Assembly: GCA_013298265.1 (NCBI GenBank)
Contig: JAAFHE010000040.1
Span: forward strand, 1-12,340
Direction: 5' to 3'
Origin: Lysobacterales bacterium
GTDB lineage: Bacteria; Pseudomonadota; Gammaproteobacteria; Xanthomonadales; Rhodanobacteraceae
Length of the DNA: 12,340 bases
This document shows, piece after piece, positions 1-6,013 of this stretch; positions within the stretch are counted from its first letter, which is position 1; every line of letters begins with the position of its first letter. The position numbers and the translations under genes are program-made. The notes beneath the pieces were generated by a model, which was not told the DNA's origin, made no database searches, and was given only the letters and a program-made list of their open reading frames with translations.

Positions 1-58
1 GATCGGCGCCAGGGATGGCGTCACGCCAGCACACAGGCACGACGCCTGGAACCGCGTT

Positions 59-88
59 GCGCCGCGCCGCGGCAAATCCACGCGGCGA
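59..88 (-). terminator. Possible stem-loop after the RimK-like gene
   Basis: Seven perfectly paired GC-rich bases (60-66 with 81-87) enclose a 14-base loop just downstream of the minus-strand stop at 103. There is no T-run after the stem on either strand, so it is not a canonical intrinsic terminator. In DNA this GC-rich such a stem can arise by chance. The rest of bases 1-102 shows no gene. Confidence 0.2.
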
Positions 89-102
89 CGCGAACGCAGT
101 GC

Positions 103-1584
103 TCAGTCGGTGATGCCGAGTCGCTTGCGTTCGAGGCGACGCAGGAACTCTTCCATGATGCGCCGGTAGAGATCCTCGCCGAGGTACTGATCCTCGACAC
201 CGGCGTCGATCGACGGATTGTCGTTGACTTCGATCACGACGATGCGGCTGCCGACCTGCTTGATGTCCACGCCGTAGAGCCCGTCGCCGATCAGGCTCGT
301 CGCCTTGAGCGCCAGTCGCATCACCTCGGCCGGCGCCTCGCGCACCGGCAGGGTCTTGAAGCCGCCGGACTTGGCCGTGCCGCGCGCGCCGTGGTTGTAG
401 ATCTGCCAGTGGCCGCGCGACATGTAGTACTGGCACGCGTACAGCGGCTCCTTGTTCAGCACGCCGATGCGCCAGTCGAATTCCGTGTAGAGGTATTCCT
501 GCGCAATGACCAGCGCGGTGTGCTGGAACAGGTCTTCGGTGCCTTTCTTCAGCTCCTCGGCATTCTCGGCCTTGACGATGCCGCGCGAGAACGAGCCGTC
601 CGGGATTTTCAGCACAATGGGAAAACCCAGCGTCGCCGGCAGCTCGGTCAGTTTCTTCGCATCGTCGCGGAACAGGATTTCGGTCCTGGGCGTCGGCAGT
701 TTGCGCGAGCGCAGCAGGTCGTGCAGGTAGATCTTGTTCGTGCAGCGCAGGATCGAGGTTGGATCGTCCATGACGACCATGCCTTCCTTCTCCGCCTTGT
801 TGGCGAAGCGGTAGGTGTGGTTGTCCAGTGCCGTGGTCTCGCGGATGAAAAGGCCGTCGTACTCGGCCAGTCGCGTGTAGTCGTTGCGCGTGATGGGATC
901 GACTTCGATGCCGAGATCCTTGCCGGCTTCGATGAACAGTTTCAGCGCACGCTTGTTCGACGGCGGCATGGCTTCGGCCGGGTCGTGCAGCATGGCTATG
1001 TCGTAGCGGTACTTGCGCCGCGCGCGCGGCTTGCGCCAGAGCTTCTTGGAAAAACGGTCGAGCGCATCGGCGAACGCGTCTTCCTGCGGATCGTTGAGGG
1101 TGTGCAGGCCGGCCGGCTTGATCGCCGCGATGCTCCATTCGCGCTCGCGCTCGAACTCGATGCGCAGGATGGGGCAGGGGAAGGTTTCAAATACCTGGCG
1201 GGCGAGATCCTGCAGCGGCGCGTAGCTGGTCTCGCCGAAGTAGACCTGCAGGCCGAAGTCGGTCGTGTCGCGCGTATCGGGCAGGAAGCGGCTGAGCTTC
1301 TGCTCCAGGTCTTCGATATCCAGGCCGTACAGCGAACGCCGGCGCAGGTCATTGATCGTGCGCACCGACGGGATCACCTTGTGGCCGCGCGCTTCGGCCA
1401 GCAGCGACACGTAGTAGCCGGTTCCCAGGTATTTGTAGCTGCGGCACAGGTTGATGACCTGCGTGCGTTCCTCGTCCGTCGCCAGCGATTCGCGCAGGTA
1501 GTCCTTCGCGGTGACGACATTGTCCGACGGATAGTAGGAACCCCAGTCCGAGGCTTTCTCGACGACGATGACCAGGCGGCTCAT
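103..1584 (-). CDS. RimK-family ATP-grasp ligase with RLAN-type N-terminal domain
   Basis: The 493-residue product looks like a carboxylate-amine ligase that uses ATP to join an amino acid to an unknown acceptor, probably in the cytoplasm since no signal peptide is seen. Residues 1-150 (MSRLVIVVEKASDW..., then YKYLGTGYYVSLLAEARGHKV) match my memory of the RLAN domain found before RimK-like ATP-grasp domains. Residues about 190-485 are the ATP-grasp part: a nucleotide-binding lysine in PIVLKIPDG (K326) followed by a glycine/serine loop (GSFSRGI), acidic D440 in YGVDIK, and the metal-binding VIEVNDNPSID (E452, N454, N456), all intact. The open frame extends upstream to 1974, but similarity to the family begins at the ATG at 1584, so I chose that start; its ribosome-binding site is weak. 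It is divergent from a GNAT gene. Classical RimK, which adds glutamate to ribosomal protein S6, is about 300 residues, so this is a different subfamily and the substrate is unknown. Confidence 0.9.
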   Translation of the reverse strand: MSRLVIVVEKASDWGSYYPSDNVVTAKDYLRESLATDEERTQVINLCRSYKYLGTGYYVSLLAEARGHKVIPSVRTINDLRRRSLYGLDIEDLEQKLSRFLPDTRDTTDFGLQVYFGETSYAPLQDLARQVFETFPCPILRIEFEREREWSIAAIKPAGLHTLNDPQEDAFADALDRFSKKLWRKPRARRKYRYDIAMLHDPAEAMPPSNKRALKLFIEAGKDLGIEVDPITRNDYTRLAEYDGLFIRETTALDNHTYRFANKAEKEGMVVMDDPTSILRCTNKIYLHDLLRSRKLPTPRTEILFRDDAKKLTELPATLGFPIVLKIPDGSFSRGIVKAENAEELKKGTEDLFQHTALVIAQEYLYTEFDWRIGVLNKEPLYACQYYMSRGHWQIYNHGARGTAKSGGFKTLPVREAPAEVMRLALKATSLIGDGLYGVDIKQVGSRIVVIEVNDNPSIDAGVEDQYLGEDLYRRIMEEFLRRLERKRLGITD

Positions 1585-1753
1585 GGCGAGCCGGCCGGAG
1601 TGACGACGCGGATAGCGGCTGCAGGAACAGGGTCGGGATCGGGCATGGACAGATGGGAGCGGGCAGTGGACGGCGAGCGGCGCGAGTGTGCCACAGGCAT
1701 CGGAGTGCGACATGTGGCGATGGTTCCCGGAGCCACCACCCGCGAACGCCAGC

Positions 1754-1780
1754 CATGCCGGGTTCAGCAAACGCGGCATG
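1754..1780. promoter_or_regulatory. Inverted repeat in the divergent promoter region (possible operator)
   Basis: The perfect arms CATGCCG (1754-1760) and CGGCATG (1774-1780) are separated by 13 bases. They lie in the 267-base space between the divergently read ATP-grasp gene (start 1584) and GNAT gene (start 1852). Spacing and symmetry fit a dimeric repressor site or a weak hairpin. No regulator gene sits beside it, and the -10/-35 elements on both sides are too weak to assign. The remainder of 1585-1851 shows no supported gene. Confidence 0.3.
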
Positions 1781-1851
1781 ATGTCGTCCTGCCGCGCCAA
1801 TCTGCGGCGGGCATTGCAGCCATGGCAGCTGCGCCCTGCTAGGCTCCGCAA

Positions 1852-2325
1852 GTGCCTCGATCCGCCGACTTCCATCTGCGCCGTGCCCTGCTCACCGACC
1901 TGGCCGCCCTCGTCGATCTCGAACTTGCCAGCTTCGCCTACGACCGCATGAGCGCGCGCCAATTCCGCCGCCATCTGTCCAGCCCCAACGCCGCCGTGCT
2001 GCTGGCCGAGGGCGATGAGGGCTTGCTCGGCTCCGCGATCGTGTTCTTCCGCCGGGGCAGCACGCGGGCGCGGCTCTACTCACTCGCCACGTCGGTAGCG
2101 GCGCGCGGCCGCGGCATCGGCAAAGCGTTGCTGGCGGCCGCCGAACGCTGCGCACGCGAGCGCGGGGTGGGCACATTGAGCCTGGAGGTCCGCCGCGACA
2201 ACAGCGCTGCCGTACACCTGTACGAGGCGCACGGCTACCGGCGCAGCGCGGCGCTGGAGAGCTACTACGACGACGGTGCGCCGGCGTGGCGCTACGAGAA
2301 ATCCCTGCAGGCCGACGCCTCATGA
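1852..2325 (+). CDS. GNAT-family N-acetyltransferase (RimI-like)
   Basis: The 157-residue product is a single-domain GNAT enzyme that should transfer an acetyl group from acetyl-CoA to an amine. The acetyl-CoA pyrophosphate-binding motif A is intact (VAARGRGIGKALL, residues 82-94), followed by motif B features typical of RimI-like enzymes (LSLEVRRDNSAAVHLYEAHGYRR, about 109-131) and a Tyr-Tyr near residue 138. The chosen start is the GTG at 1852; no Shine-Dalgarno sequence precedes it and a TAGGCT hexamer lies at 1840-1845, so a leaderless message is possible. Its stop overlaps the next start (ATGA at 2322-2325), coupling it to the thioredoxin-like gene. It is divergent from a RimK-type ligase, a partner I recall from other proteobacteria, where the GNAT domain can be fused to a C39-like peptidase domain. 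No such peptidase is present here. The substrate is unknown; peptide alpha-amine, lysine or small-molecule acetylation are all possible. Confidence 0.88.
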   Translation: MPRSADFHLRRALLTDLAALVDLELASFAYDRMSARQFRRHLSSPNAAVLLAEGDEGLLGSAIVFFRRGSTRARLYSLATSVAARGRGIGKALLAAAERCARERGVGTLSLEVRRDNSAAVHLYEAHGYRRSAALESYYDDGAPAWRYEKSLQADAS

Positions 2326-2897
2326 AAACCCTGATCCTGCTCGCTGCCCTGATGCTGGCGCCGAGCGACGATTCGCCGCAGGCGGAAGCCGGCGTTGCCA
2401 CCGACGTCACCGACGCGTCGCGCCTGAGCCGGCTGCCGGCGGCAGAGCAGATGCCGCCGAACGTCAGCCTCGTCGAAACCGTACTGACGCGCCGGCGCCT
2501 GCATCAGCTGGAATCCATGGGTGGCCTGCGGCTGCCCCGCATGGACGTCTTCATCAAGGACGGGCGGCATGTACTGCACAGCGTCGGCTGGAACTACCGC
2601 ATGCCCTGGCGCTTCAACGCCGCGCTGACCGAGCAACGCGGGCTTCCGGGCGGCCTGAGCGTCGACGAACTCGTTTCCCACCTGACCGACAAGCAGGGCC
2701 AGCCCATCGCAACGCCCGATATCACCGAAGCGGACGCCGTGGTCGTCCTCTACTGGGCGAGCTGGTGCGGTCCTTGCGGCACGGCACTCAGCGAGATGCG
2801 CAAGCTCATGACGGCAGACGGCGGCCGCCGCTTCGTCTGGATCGCGATCGAAGCCGACTCGGTCAAGCAGAACGTGCAGCGCGAGACGATGCGATAG
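2322..2897 (+). CDS. Exported thioredoxin-like protein with shortened C-terminus
   Basis: The 191-residue product begins with a signal-like stretch (MKTLILLAALMLA, then a polar segment with a possible cleavage after AEA at residue 23). A region of no recognised domain follows (about 25-135), then the start of a thioredoxin/TlpA-like fold: VVVLYWASWCGPC with the redox pair C149 and C152, helix 2 (SEMRKLMTA) and the next strand (RFVWIAIEAD). Only 39 residues follow the second cysteine, so the cis-proline loop and last two strands expected in thioredoxin folds are missing. The stop is TAG at 2895-2897, and the other two frames downstream show no recognisable continuation. It overlaps the GNAT stop by four bases, implying coupled translation. 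A periplasmic disulfide role is an inference; an inactive or degenerating protein is an equal possibility. Confidence 0.75.
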   Translation: MKTLILLAALMLAPSDDSPQAEAGVATDVTDASRLSRLPAAEQMPPNVSLVETVLTRRRLHQLESMGGLRLPRMDVFIKDGRHVLHSVGWNYRMPWRFNAALTEQRGLPGGLSVDELVSHLTDKQGQPIATPDITEADAVVVLYWASWCGPCGTALSEMRKLMTADGGRRFVWIAIEADSVKQNVQRETMR

Positions 2898-3006
2898 GCA
2901 GCCCAGGGCCTGCGCGCGCGGCGAGCGTTGCGTCGGCGCCCCGAGGTCACCGGCAGAAAACTGCTTCGCCACTTCCCGTGTTTTCCCTAGCGACGCCCTT
3001 GGCCCA

Positions 3007-3594
3007 ATGACAACCATCGCCGAACTGATCGACACCTACCCGGCCATGCTCGCGCTCGCCATTTTTCTGGCTCGCATCGTCGATGTTTCGCTGGGTACGG
3101 TCCGCATCCTCGTCGGCTTCCGCGGCTACCGCCTGCTCGCCGCGCTGATCGGCTTCTGCGAAGCAGCGATCTGGGTCATCGCCGCGAGCAAGGTCATCGG
3201 CCATCTCGACTACTGGTATCTCGTCGTCGCCTACGCCGCCGGCTACGCCACCGGCAACTTCGTCGGCATCACGCTGGAGCGCCGCCTCGGCGTCGGCAGC
3301 GAACTGGCCCGGATCATTTCCTACTGCAGCGGCTGCAATCTCGCCGAGCTGCTCACCGCGCGCGGCTATTCCGTCGTCGAACTCGCCGGCCGCCACCGCG
3401 GCCAGGCCTCGGTGCAGGTGCTCTACGTCGTCGACAAGCGCCGGCGCATGCCCGAGCTGCTGCACCTGGTCCATGAGCTCGATCCCGCCGCGATCTACAC
3501 CATCACCGACGTGAAGTCCTGCCACGGCGAAGACGTGCACGCGCTGGACGCGGACGCGCGACGCGGGATGGCCTTGCGCTTCAAGCGCAAATAG
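3007..3594 (+). CDS. UPF0316 / DUF2179 membrane protein
   Basis: The 195-residue product has three predicted membrane segments (about 12-36, 42-63 and 67-90), with the conserved family start FLARIVDVSLGTVRILVGFRG at residues 20-40. A soluble C-terminal DUF2179-type domain (about 95-170) follows, carrying ARGYSVVELAGRHRG and the ending DPAAIYTITDVKS. Members are inner-membrane proteins of unknown function; the soluble domain is shared with YitT-type proteins. Length and architecture are those of an intact member. The ATG at 3007 fits the family N-terminus, though no clear ribosome-binding site precedes it. It lies 109 bases after the thioredoxin-like gene on the same strand, so co-transcription is possible but not shown. 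It converges on the small gene at 3623-4000 with a hairpin between the stops. The family assignment is from remembered sequence features. Confidence 0.88.
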   Translation: MTTIAELIDTYPAMLALAIFLARIVDVSLGTVRILVGFRGYRLLAALIGFCEAAIWVIAASKVIGHLDYWYLVVAYAAGYATGNFVGITLERRLGVGSELARIISYCSGCNLAELLTARGYSVVELAGRHRGQASVQVLYVVDKRRRMPELLHLVHELDPAAIYTITDVKSCHGEDVHALDADARRGMALRFKRK

Positions 3595-3601
3595 CGGCTG
3601 C

Positions 3602-3622
3602 CGGCGCGGCGGATGCGCGCCG
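3602..3622. terminator. Hairpin between convergent stops (probable bidirectional terminator)
   Basis: The perfect 7-bp stem CGGCGCG / CGCGCCG (3602-3608 with 3616-3622) with a 7-base loop fills the 28-base gap between the TAG at 3592-3594 and the minus-strand stop at 3623-3625. Its position between convergent genes favours termination in both directions. No strong T-tract follows on either strand, so termination strength is uncertain. Confidence 0.5.
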
Positions 3623-4000
3623 TTACAGCAACGAAATGGTCCGCGCCCAGGACGCGAACGGAATGCTCTTGAGCGCAGCAGCCGGCGCGAACACGCCATG
3701 CTCGTTGTCCACGAACACACGGCTGTCCGGCGGAACGGCACGGACGAAGGTCTCGATCAACGCGTCGCCGCGCCACTCGACCACGAACAGCGAAGGATCC
3801 ACGAGCGCCGCCACCGCGTCGGCGCGTTCGTCGTCGTTGAAATCGTCGAGGACGCTCTGGTCGGGCTCGATCGAAAGCCATCCGAGGCGGCCTTCGATGA
3901 CGACGCGGCCGTCCTCGGCGGATTCGCCGCCCTGCTCCAGCGCCCAGACCAGGGGCGACCACGAGCTGTCACTTTCGACGAGAAGAATCAATGTGTTCAT
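3623..4000 (-). CDS. Hypothetical protein, 125 residues, unrecognised
   Basis: I do not recognise this gene. The product is acidic and soluble, with no signal peptide, no membrane segment and no cysteine. It begins MNTLILLVESDSSWSPLVWALEQGGE, has a likely beta-strand pair around VVIEGRLGWLSIEP (residues 33-46), an acidic run (LDDFNDDERADAV, 51-63), LFVVEWRGDALIETFVRAV (71-89), and ends RVFVDNEHGVFAPAAALKSIPFASWARTISLL. The alternating strand and helix pattern and credible codon use on this strand support a real gene, and no better frame competes. The start is the ATG at 4000, with only a poor ribosome-binding site. It converges with the UPF0316 gene. Being small, acidic and solitary it could be an antitoxin- or immunity-like protein, but nothing in the sequence shows that. 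Confidence 0.65.
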   Translation of the reverse strand: MNTLILLVESDSSWSPLVWALEQGGESAEDGRVVIEGRLGWLSIEPDQSVLDDFNDDERADAVAALVDPSLFVVEWRGDALIETFVRAVPPDSRVFVDNEHGVFAPAAALKSIPFASWARTISLL

Positions 4001-4120
4001 GACGTGCTTTGATCAACGCCGTGCCGAAACAGGGCCGGAGGGTGGTACGCGGAAGAAGGTTCGGAACCGGGCGGGCCGGCGCCTATGCGCTGGCCGGAAC
4101 GTCCTTGCTGAAATGTGTGT

Positions 4121-4183
4121 AGAGGAGTGAGAAACGAGTGGCTGCGGCGGAGCGTCGCGCTCCTGCTCGTTTCTCACTTCTCT
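4121..4183. repeat. Nested 63-bp inverted repeat (REP/MITE-like hairpin)
   Basis: The arms 4121-4138 and 4166-4183 pair over 18 bases with a single G-T mismatch (4125/4179); the inner 13 bases, AGTGAGAAACGAG, are perfect. Within the loop a second perfect stem, GGAGCG / CGCTCC (4149-4154 with 4158-4163), closes on three bases. The purine-rich arm (GAGTGAGAAACGAG) is unlike the GC-rich surroundings. It lies in the 237-base gap 4001-4237 between two minus-strand genes and lacks a T-tract, so it resembles a dispersed palindromic element more than a terminator. Nothing else supported is seen in 4001-4237 apart from a small palindrome, GGTTCGGAACC, at 4058-4068. Confidence 0.6.
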
Positions 4184-4237
4184 CCCCTCTTTCCGCATCC
4201 GCGGCAGTCGTACGCGTCCACTTTGCATCAGGGGCCA

Positions 4238-4915
4238 TCACCAGTCCATGGCGTCGAGCTTGGCCCTGGTCTGGTCGTCCGCCGGCCGCGCGATCAGGCC
4301 GCCGGCCGCGGCGATGGTGACGTCGTAGCGCGCACCGTCGATCAGGGGCATGTAGGCCGCGCTGCCGAAGTCTGCGTCGACCCAAGGCAGCCATGCGGGA
4401 TAGCGGCGCTTGATCTGCCACAGATCGAGCACGCCGTCGCTACCGACCGCACTGACGCTCGGCGGCGCGGATTGCGCCTTGGCGGTGTCGCGCCAGCGGC
4501 CGCTGATGCGTTCGACACGGTACAGCGGCTGCGCGCCGAGACTGACGGCCCGCGGCGTCCACTTGATCACGCGAGCGTCGAGCTGCCAGTCGTCGCCGCT
4601 GATCTGCGCGCTCTCATGCGTACCGTCGGCGAGATCGACGCGCAGCGCCCATTGCTGCGGTCCGAATGCGCGCACGCCGATGCTCGCTACAGGCTTTTCA
4701 GCACTGAGGCGGCGATAGCCGTCCAGCGACAGGGACAGCGCGCTGGCGAGCAGGGCGAGGCTGACCAGGACCAGCAGCCAGGCGCTGCGATGACAGGCGG
4801 AAAGACGCCGGCGCTGGCGCCAGCGCCGGCGTACGGCGAAGGATTGCGCGAGGGCGGCCAGCCCGAACAGAGCGGCGGCGATGGCAGGCAGCAGAGCGGG
4901 AATATCTGGCAGCAT
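4238..4915 (-). CDS. Conserved membrane-anchored protein of unknown function
   Basis: The 225-residue product has two predicted membrane segments (about 7-27 and 45-64) joined by a strongly basic cytoplasmic loop (RRRWRQRRR, 29-37). A C-terminal soluble domain of about 160 residues follows, probably facing the periplasm by the positive-inside rule. Recognisable conserved-looking stretches are LDGYRRLSAEKPVASI (64-79), GDDWQLDARVIKW (107-119), LYRVERISGRW (131-141), and PAWLPWVDADFGSAAYMPLIDGARYDV (173-199). I recall similar proteins in xanthomonads and pseudomonads carried under the name cation/multidrug efflux pump, but two membrane segments and no transporter motif make that label unsupported. 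It is read divergently from the lptM-dapF operon with 115 bases between the starts. The role is unknown; the tryptophan-rich soluble domain is the part to compare. Confidence 0.82.
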   Translation of the reverse strand: MLPDIPALLPAIAAALFGLAALAQSFAVRRRWRQRRRLSACHRSAWLLVLVSLALLASALSLSLDGYRRLSAEKPVASIGVRAFGPQQWALRVDLADGTHESAQISGDDWQLDARVIKWTPRAVSLGAQPLYRVERISGRWRDTAKAQSAPPSVSAVGSDGVLDLWQIKRRYPAWLPWVDADFGSAAYMPLIDGARYDVTIAAAGGLIARPADDQTRAKLDAMDW

Positions 4916-4961
4916 GGTGGGTCGCCGTACCCCGGGTGGGCATCGATATGATGGGCCTCGT

Positions 4962-4967
4962 TATACT
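4962..4967 (+). promoter_or_regulatory. Putative -10 box for the lptM-dapF operon
   Basis: TATACT, one base from the sigma-70 consensus and unusually AT-rich for this DNA, lies 63 bases before the lptM start. It would start transcription near 4974 and leave a leader of about 57 bases. No good -35 hexamer sits 16-18 bases upstream, so an activator may be needed or the site may be weak. Confidence 0.5.
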
Positions 4968-5003
4968 GCATCCCTCATCAACCTCGCATCACGGATCGCC
5001 AGC

Positions 5004-5025
5004 GGCCCGTGGGCATCTACGGGCC
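5004..5025 (+). promoter_or_regulatory. Leader hairpin just before the lptM start
   Basis: The perfect 7-bp stem GGCCCGT / ACGGGCC (5004-5010 with 5019-5025) with an 8-base loop ends five bases before the ATG at 5031. It covers the place where a ribosome-binding site should be, and no free Shine-Dalgarno sequence is visible. Folding could limit ribosome access, so translational control is an inference from position. Confidence 0.35.
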
Positions 5026-5030
5026 ACGCC

Positions 5031-5159
5031 ATGCCTATCGTCCTGCGCACATCGTTCCTGCTTTGCCTGCTGTGTCTGCTCGCCGCCTGCGGCAACAAGG
5101 GCGATCTCGTCAAACCCGGCACCACGCCGGCGCCGGCGAAGAGCGAAGCGGCAAAGTGA
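5031..5159 (+). CDS. lptM: LptM/YifL-type small lipoprotein
   Basis: The 42-residue product is a tiny outer-membrane lipoprotein. It has a signal peptide with a hydrophobic core (SFLLCLLCLLAAC), a lipobox LAAC with the lipid-accepting C20, and directly after it the family signature CGNKGDL, close to the CGQKGPL pattern of LptM/YifL. A short Pro/Ala/Lys-rich tail follows. In E. coli, LptM is encoded immediately before dapF and assists maturation of the LptD-LptE LPS translocon; the same position here supports the call. The ATG at 5031 is the only start giving a sensible signal peptide; the longer upstream open frame is not needed. Its TGA overlaps the presumed GTG start of dapF (GTGA at 5156-5159). 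The lysA gene, which in many relatives lies between the two, is absent here. Confidence 0.88.
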   Translation: MPIVLRTSFLLCLLCLLAACGNKGDLVKPGTTPAPAKSEAAK

Positions 5160-6013
5160 ACCGCAGTGCCGTTCCGGAAGTTAAGTTGTTGCCTTTTAGC
5201 AAAATGCACGGCGCCGGCAACGACTTCGTCGTGATCGATTGCCGCGAACGGAGTCTGCCGCTGGACGCCGCGTCGATCGCACGCCTCGGTGATCGCCACA
5301 ACGGCGTCGGCTTCGACCAGCTACTCACGATAGAACCCACGCGCGATCCGGACTGCGCCTTCCGCTACGGCATCTATAACCGCGACGGCAGCCAGGCCGG
5401 CCAGTGCGGCAACGGCGTGCGCTGCGTCGCCGCCTGGTTGCGCCGCGCCGGCGCGCTCGGCGACGGCGTCACGCGGCTGCAGAGCCCCAGCGGCGCGGTG
5501 GCCGTCGAGATCCTCGACGACGGCCGTGTGCGTGTCGACATGGGCGTGCCGCAATTCGCACCGCAGGCCGTGCCGTTGCGCGACGACGCGCAGGCACCGT
5601 TGTACACGCGCCAGCTCGGTGCGGACGACGTGGCCTTCGGCGCGGTTTCGCTGGGCAATCCGCATGCGGTGATCGAGGTAGCTGACAGCACCACAGCGCC
5701 TGTCGATACCTGGGGACCGGCACTGGAAACCCATGCGGACTTTCCGGACCGGGCCAATGTCGGCTTCGCCCAGGTGCGGTCGGCGCGCGAGATCCGTCTG
5801 CGGGTCTGGGAACGCGGCGTTGGCGAAACTCTGGCCTGCGGCAGCGGCGCCTGCGCCGCGGTCGTCGTACTCGCGAGCCGCGGCCGCGTCGGCCGCGAGG
5901 TCGACGTGCATCTGCCCGGCGGCCTGCTGCAGATTTCCTGGGCTGGCCCCGGCGAGCCGGTCTGGATGACCGGACCCGCCACCTTTGTCTTCGAAGGAAG
6001 CTACTACCTATGA
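5156..6013 (+). CDS. dapF: Diaminopimelate epimerase
   Basis: DapF converts LL- to meso-diaminopimelate in the cytoplasm, the penultimate step of lysine synthesis and the source of the peptidoglycan cross-linking residue. The catalytic cysteine pair is intact: C84 in GQCGNGVRC and C228 in ETLACGSGACAA. The N-terminal substrate loop FSKMHGAGNDFVVID (residues 14-28) and GNPHAVIEV (167-175) are also family hallmarks. From the GTG at 5156, which overlaps the lptM stop, the product is 285 residues. Starting at the TTG codons at 5186 or 5189 gives 275 or 274 residues, near the E. coli length, and these have a GGAAG ribosome-binding sequence at 5176-5180 at good spacing. The start is therefore unsettled between coupling and a TTG. 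The gene ends in an ATGA overlap with the DUF484 gene. Confidence 0.95.
   Translation: MNRSAVPEVKLLPFSKMHGAGNDFVVIDCRERSLPLDAASIARLGDRHNGVGFDQLLTIEPTRDPDCAFRYGIYNRDGSQAGQCGNGVRCVAAWLRRAGALGDGVTRLQSPSGAVAVEILDDGRVRVDMGVPQFAPQAVPLRDDAQAPLYTRQLGADDVAFGAVSLGNPHAVIEVADSTTAPVDTWGPALETHADFPDRANVGFAQVRSAREIRLRVWERGVGETLACGSGACAAVVVLASRGRVGREVDVHLPGGLLQISWAGPGEPVWMTGPATFVFEGSYYL

Noticed and set aside
391..1842. Long open frame (483 codons) on the + strand opposite the RimK-like gene
   Set aside because: It is antisense to a complete ATP-grasp gene with all family motifs, and its translation has the Val/Arg/Gln-rich composition typical of GC-rich shadow frames.
1585..1974. Upstream extension of the RimK-like frame
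   Set aside because: The added 130 residues are Arg/Cys/His-rich, overlap the divergent GNAT gene, and precede the point where family similarity begins.
2276..3010. Alternative frame over the thioredoxin-like gene (244 codons)
   Set aside because: It is Arg/Pro/Ala-rich with no signal peptide or motif, while the competing frame contains the intact WCGPC site and a coupled start.
2947..3741. Minus-strand frame opposite the UPF0316 gene
   Set aside because: The + strand frame has the three membrane segments and conserved family sequence; the antisense frame is a shadow.
4121..4183. Intrinsic terminator for the gene at 4238-4915
   Set aside because: It is long enough, but there is no T-tract on either strand and the stem ends are not GC-rich; a dispersed repeat fits better.
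4115..4951. Long + strand frame opposite the two-membrane-segment gene
   Set aside because: It runs through the inverted repeat and reads antisense to a gene with clear membrane segments and conserved motifs.
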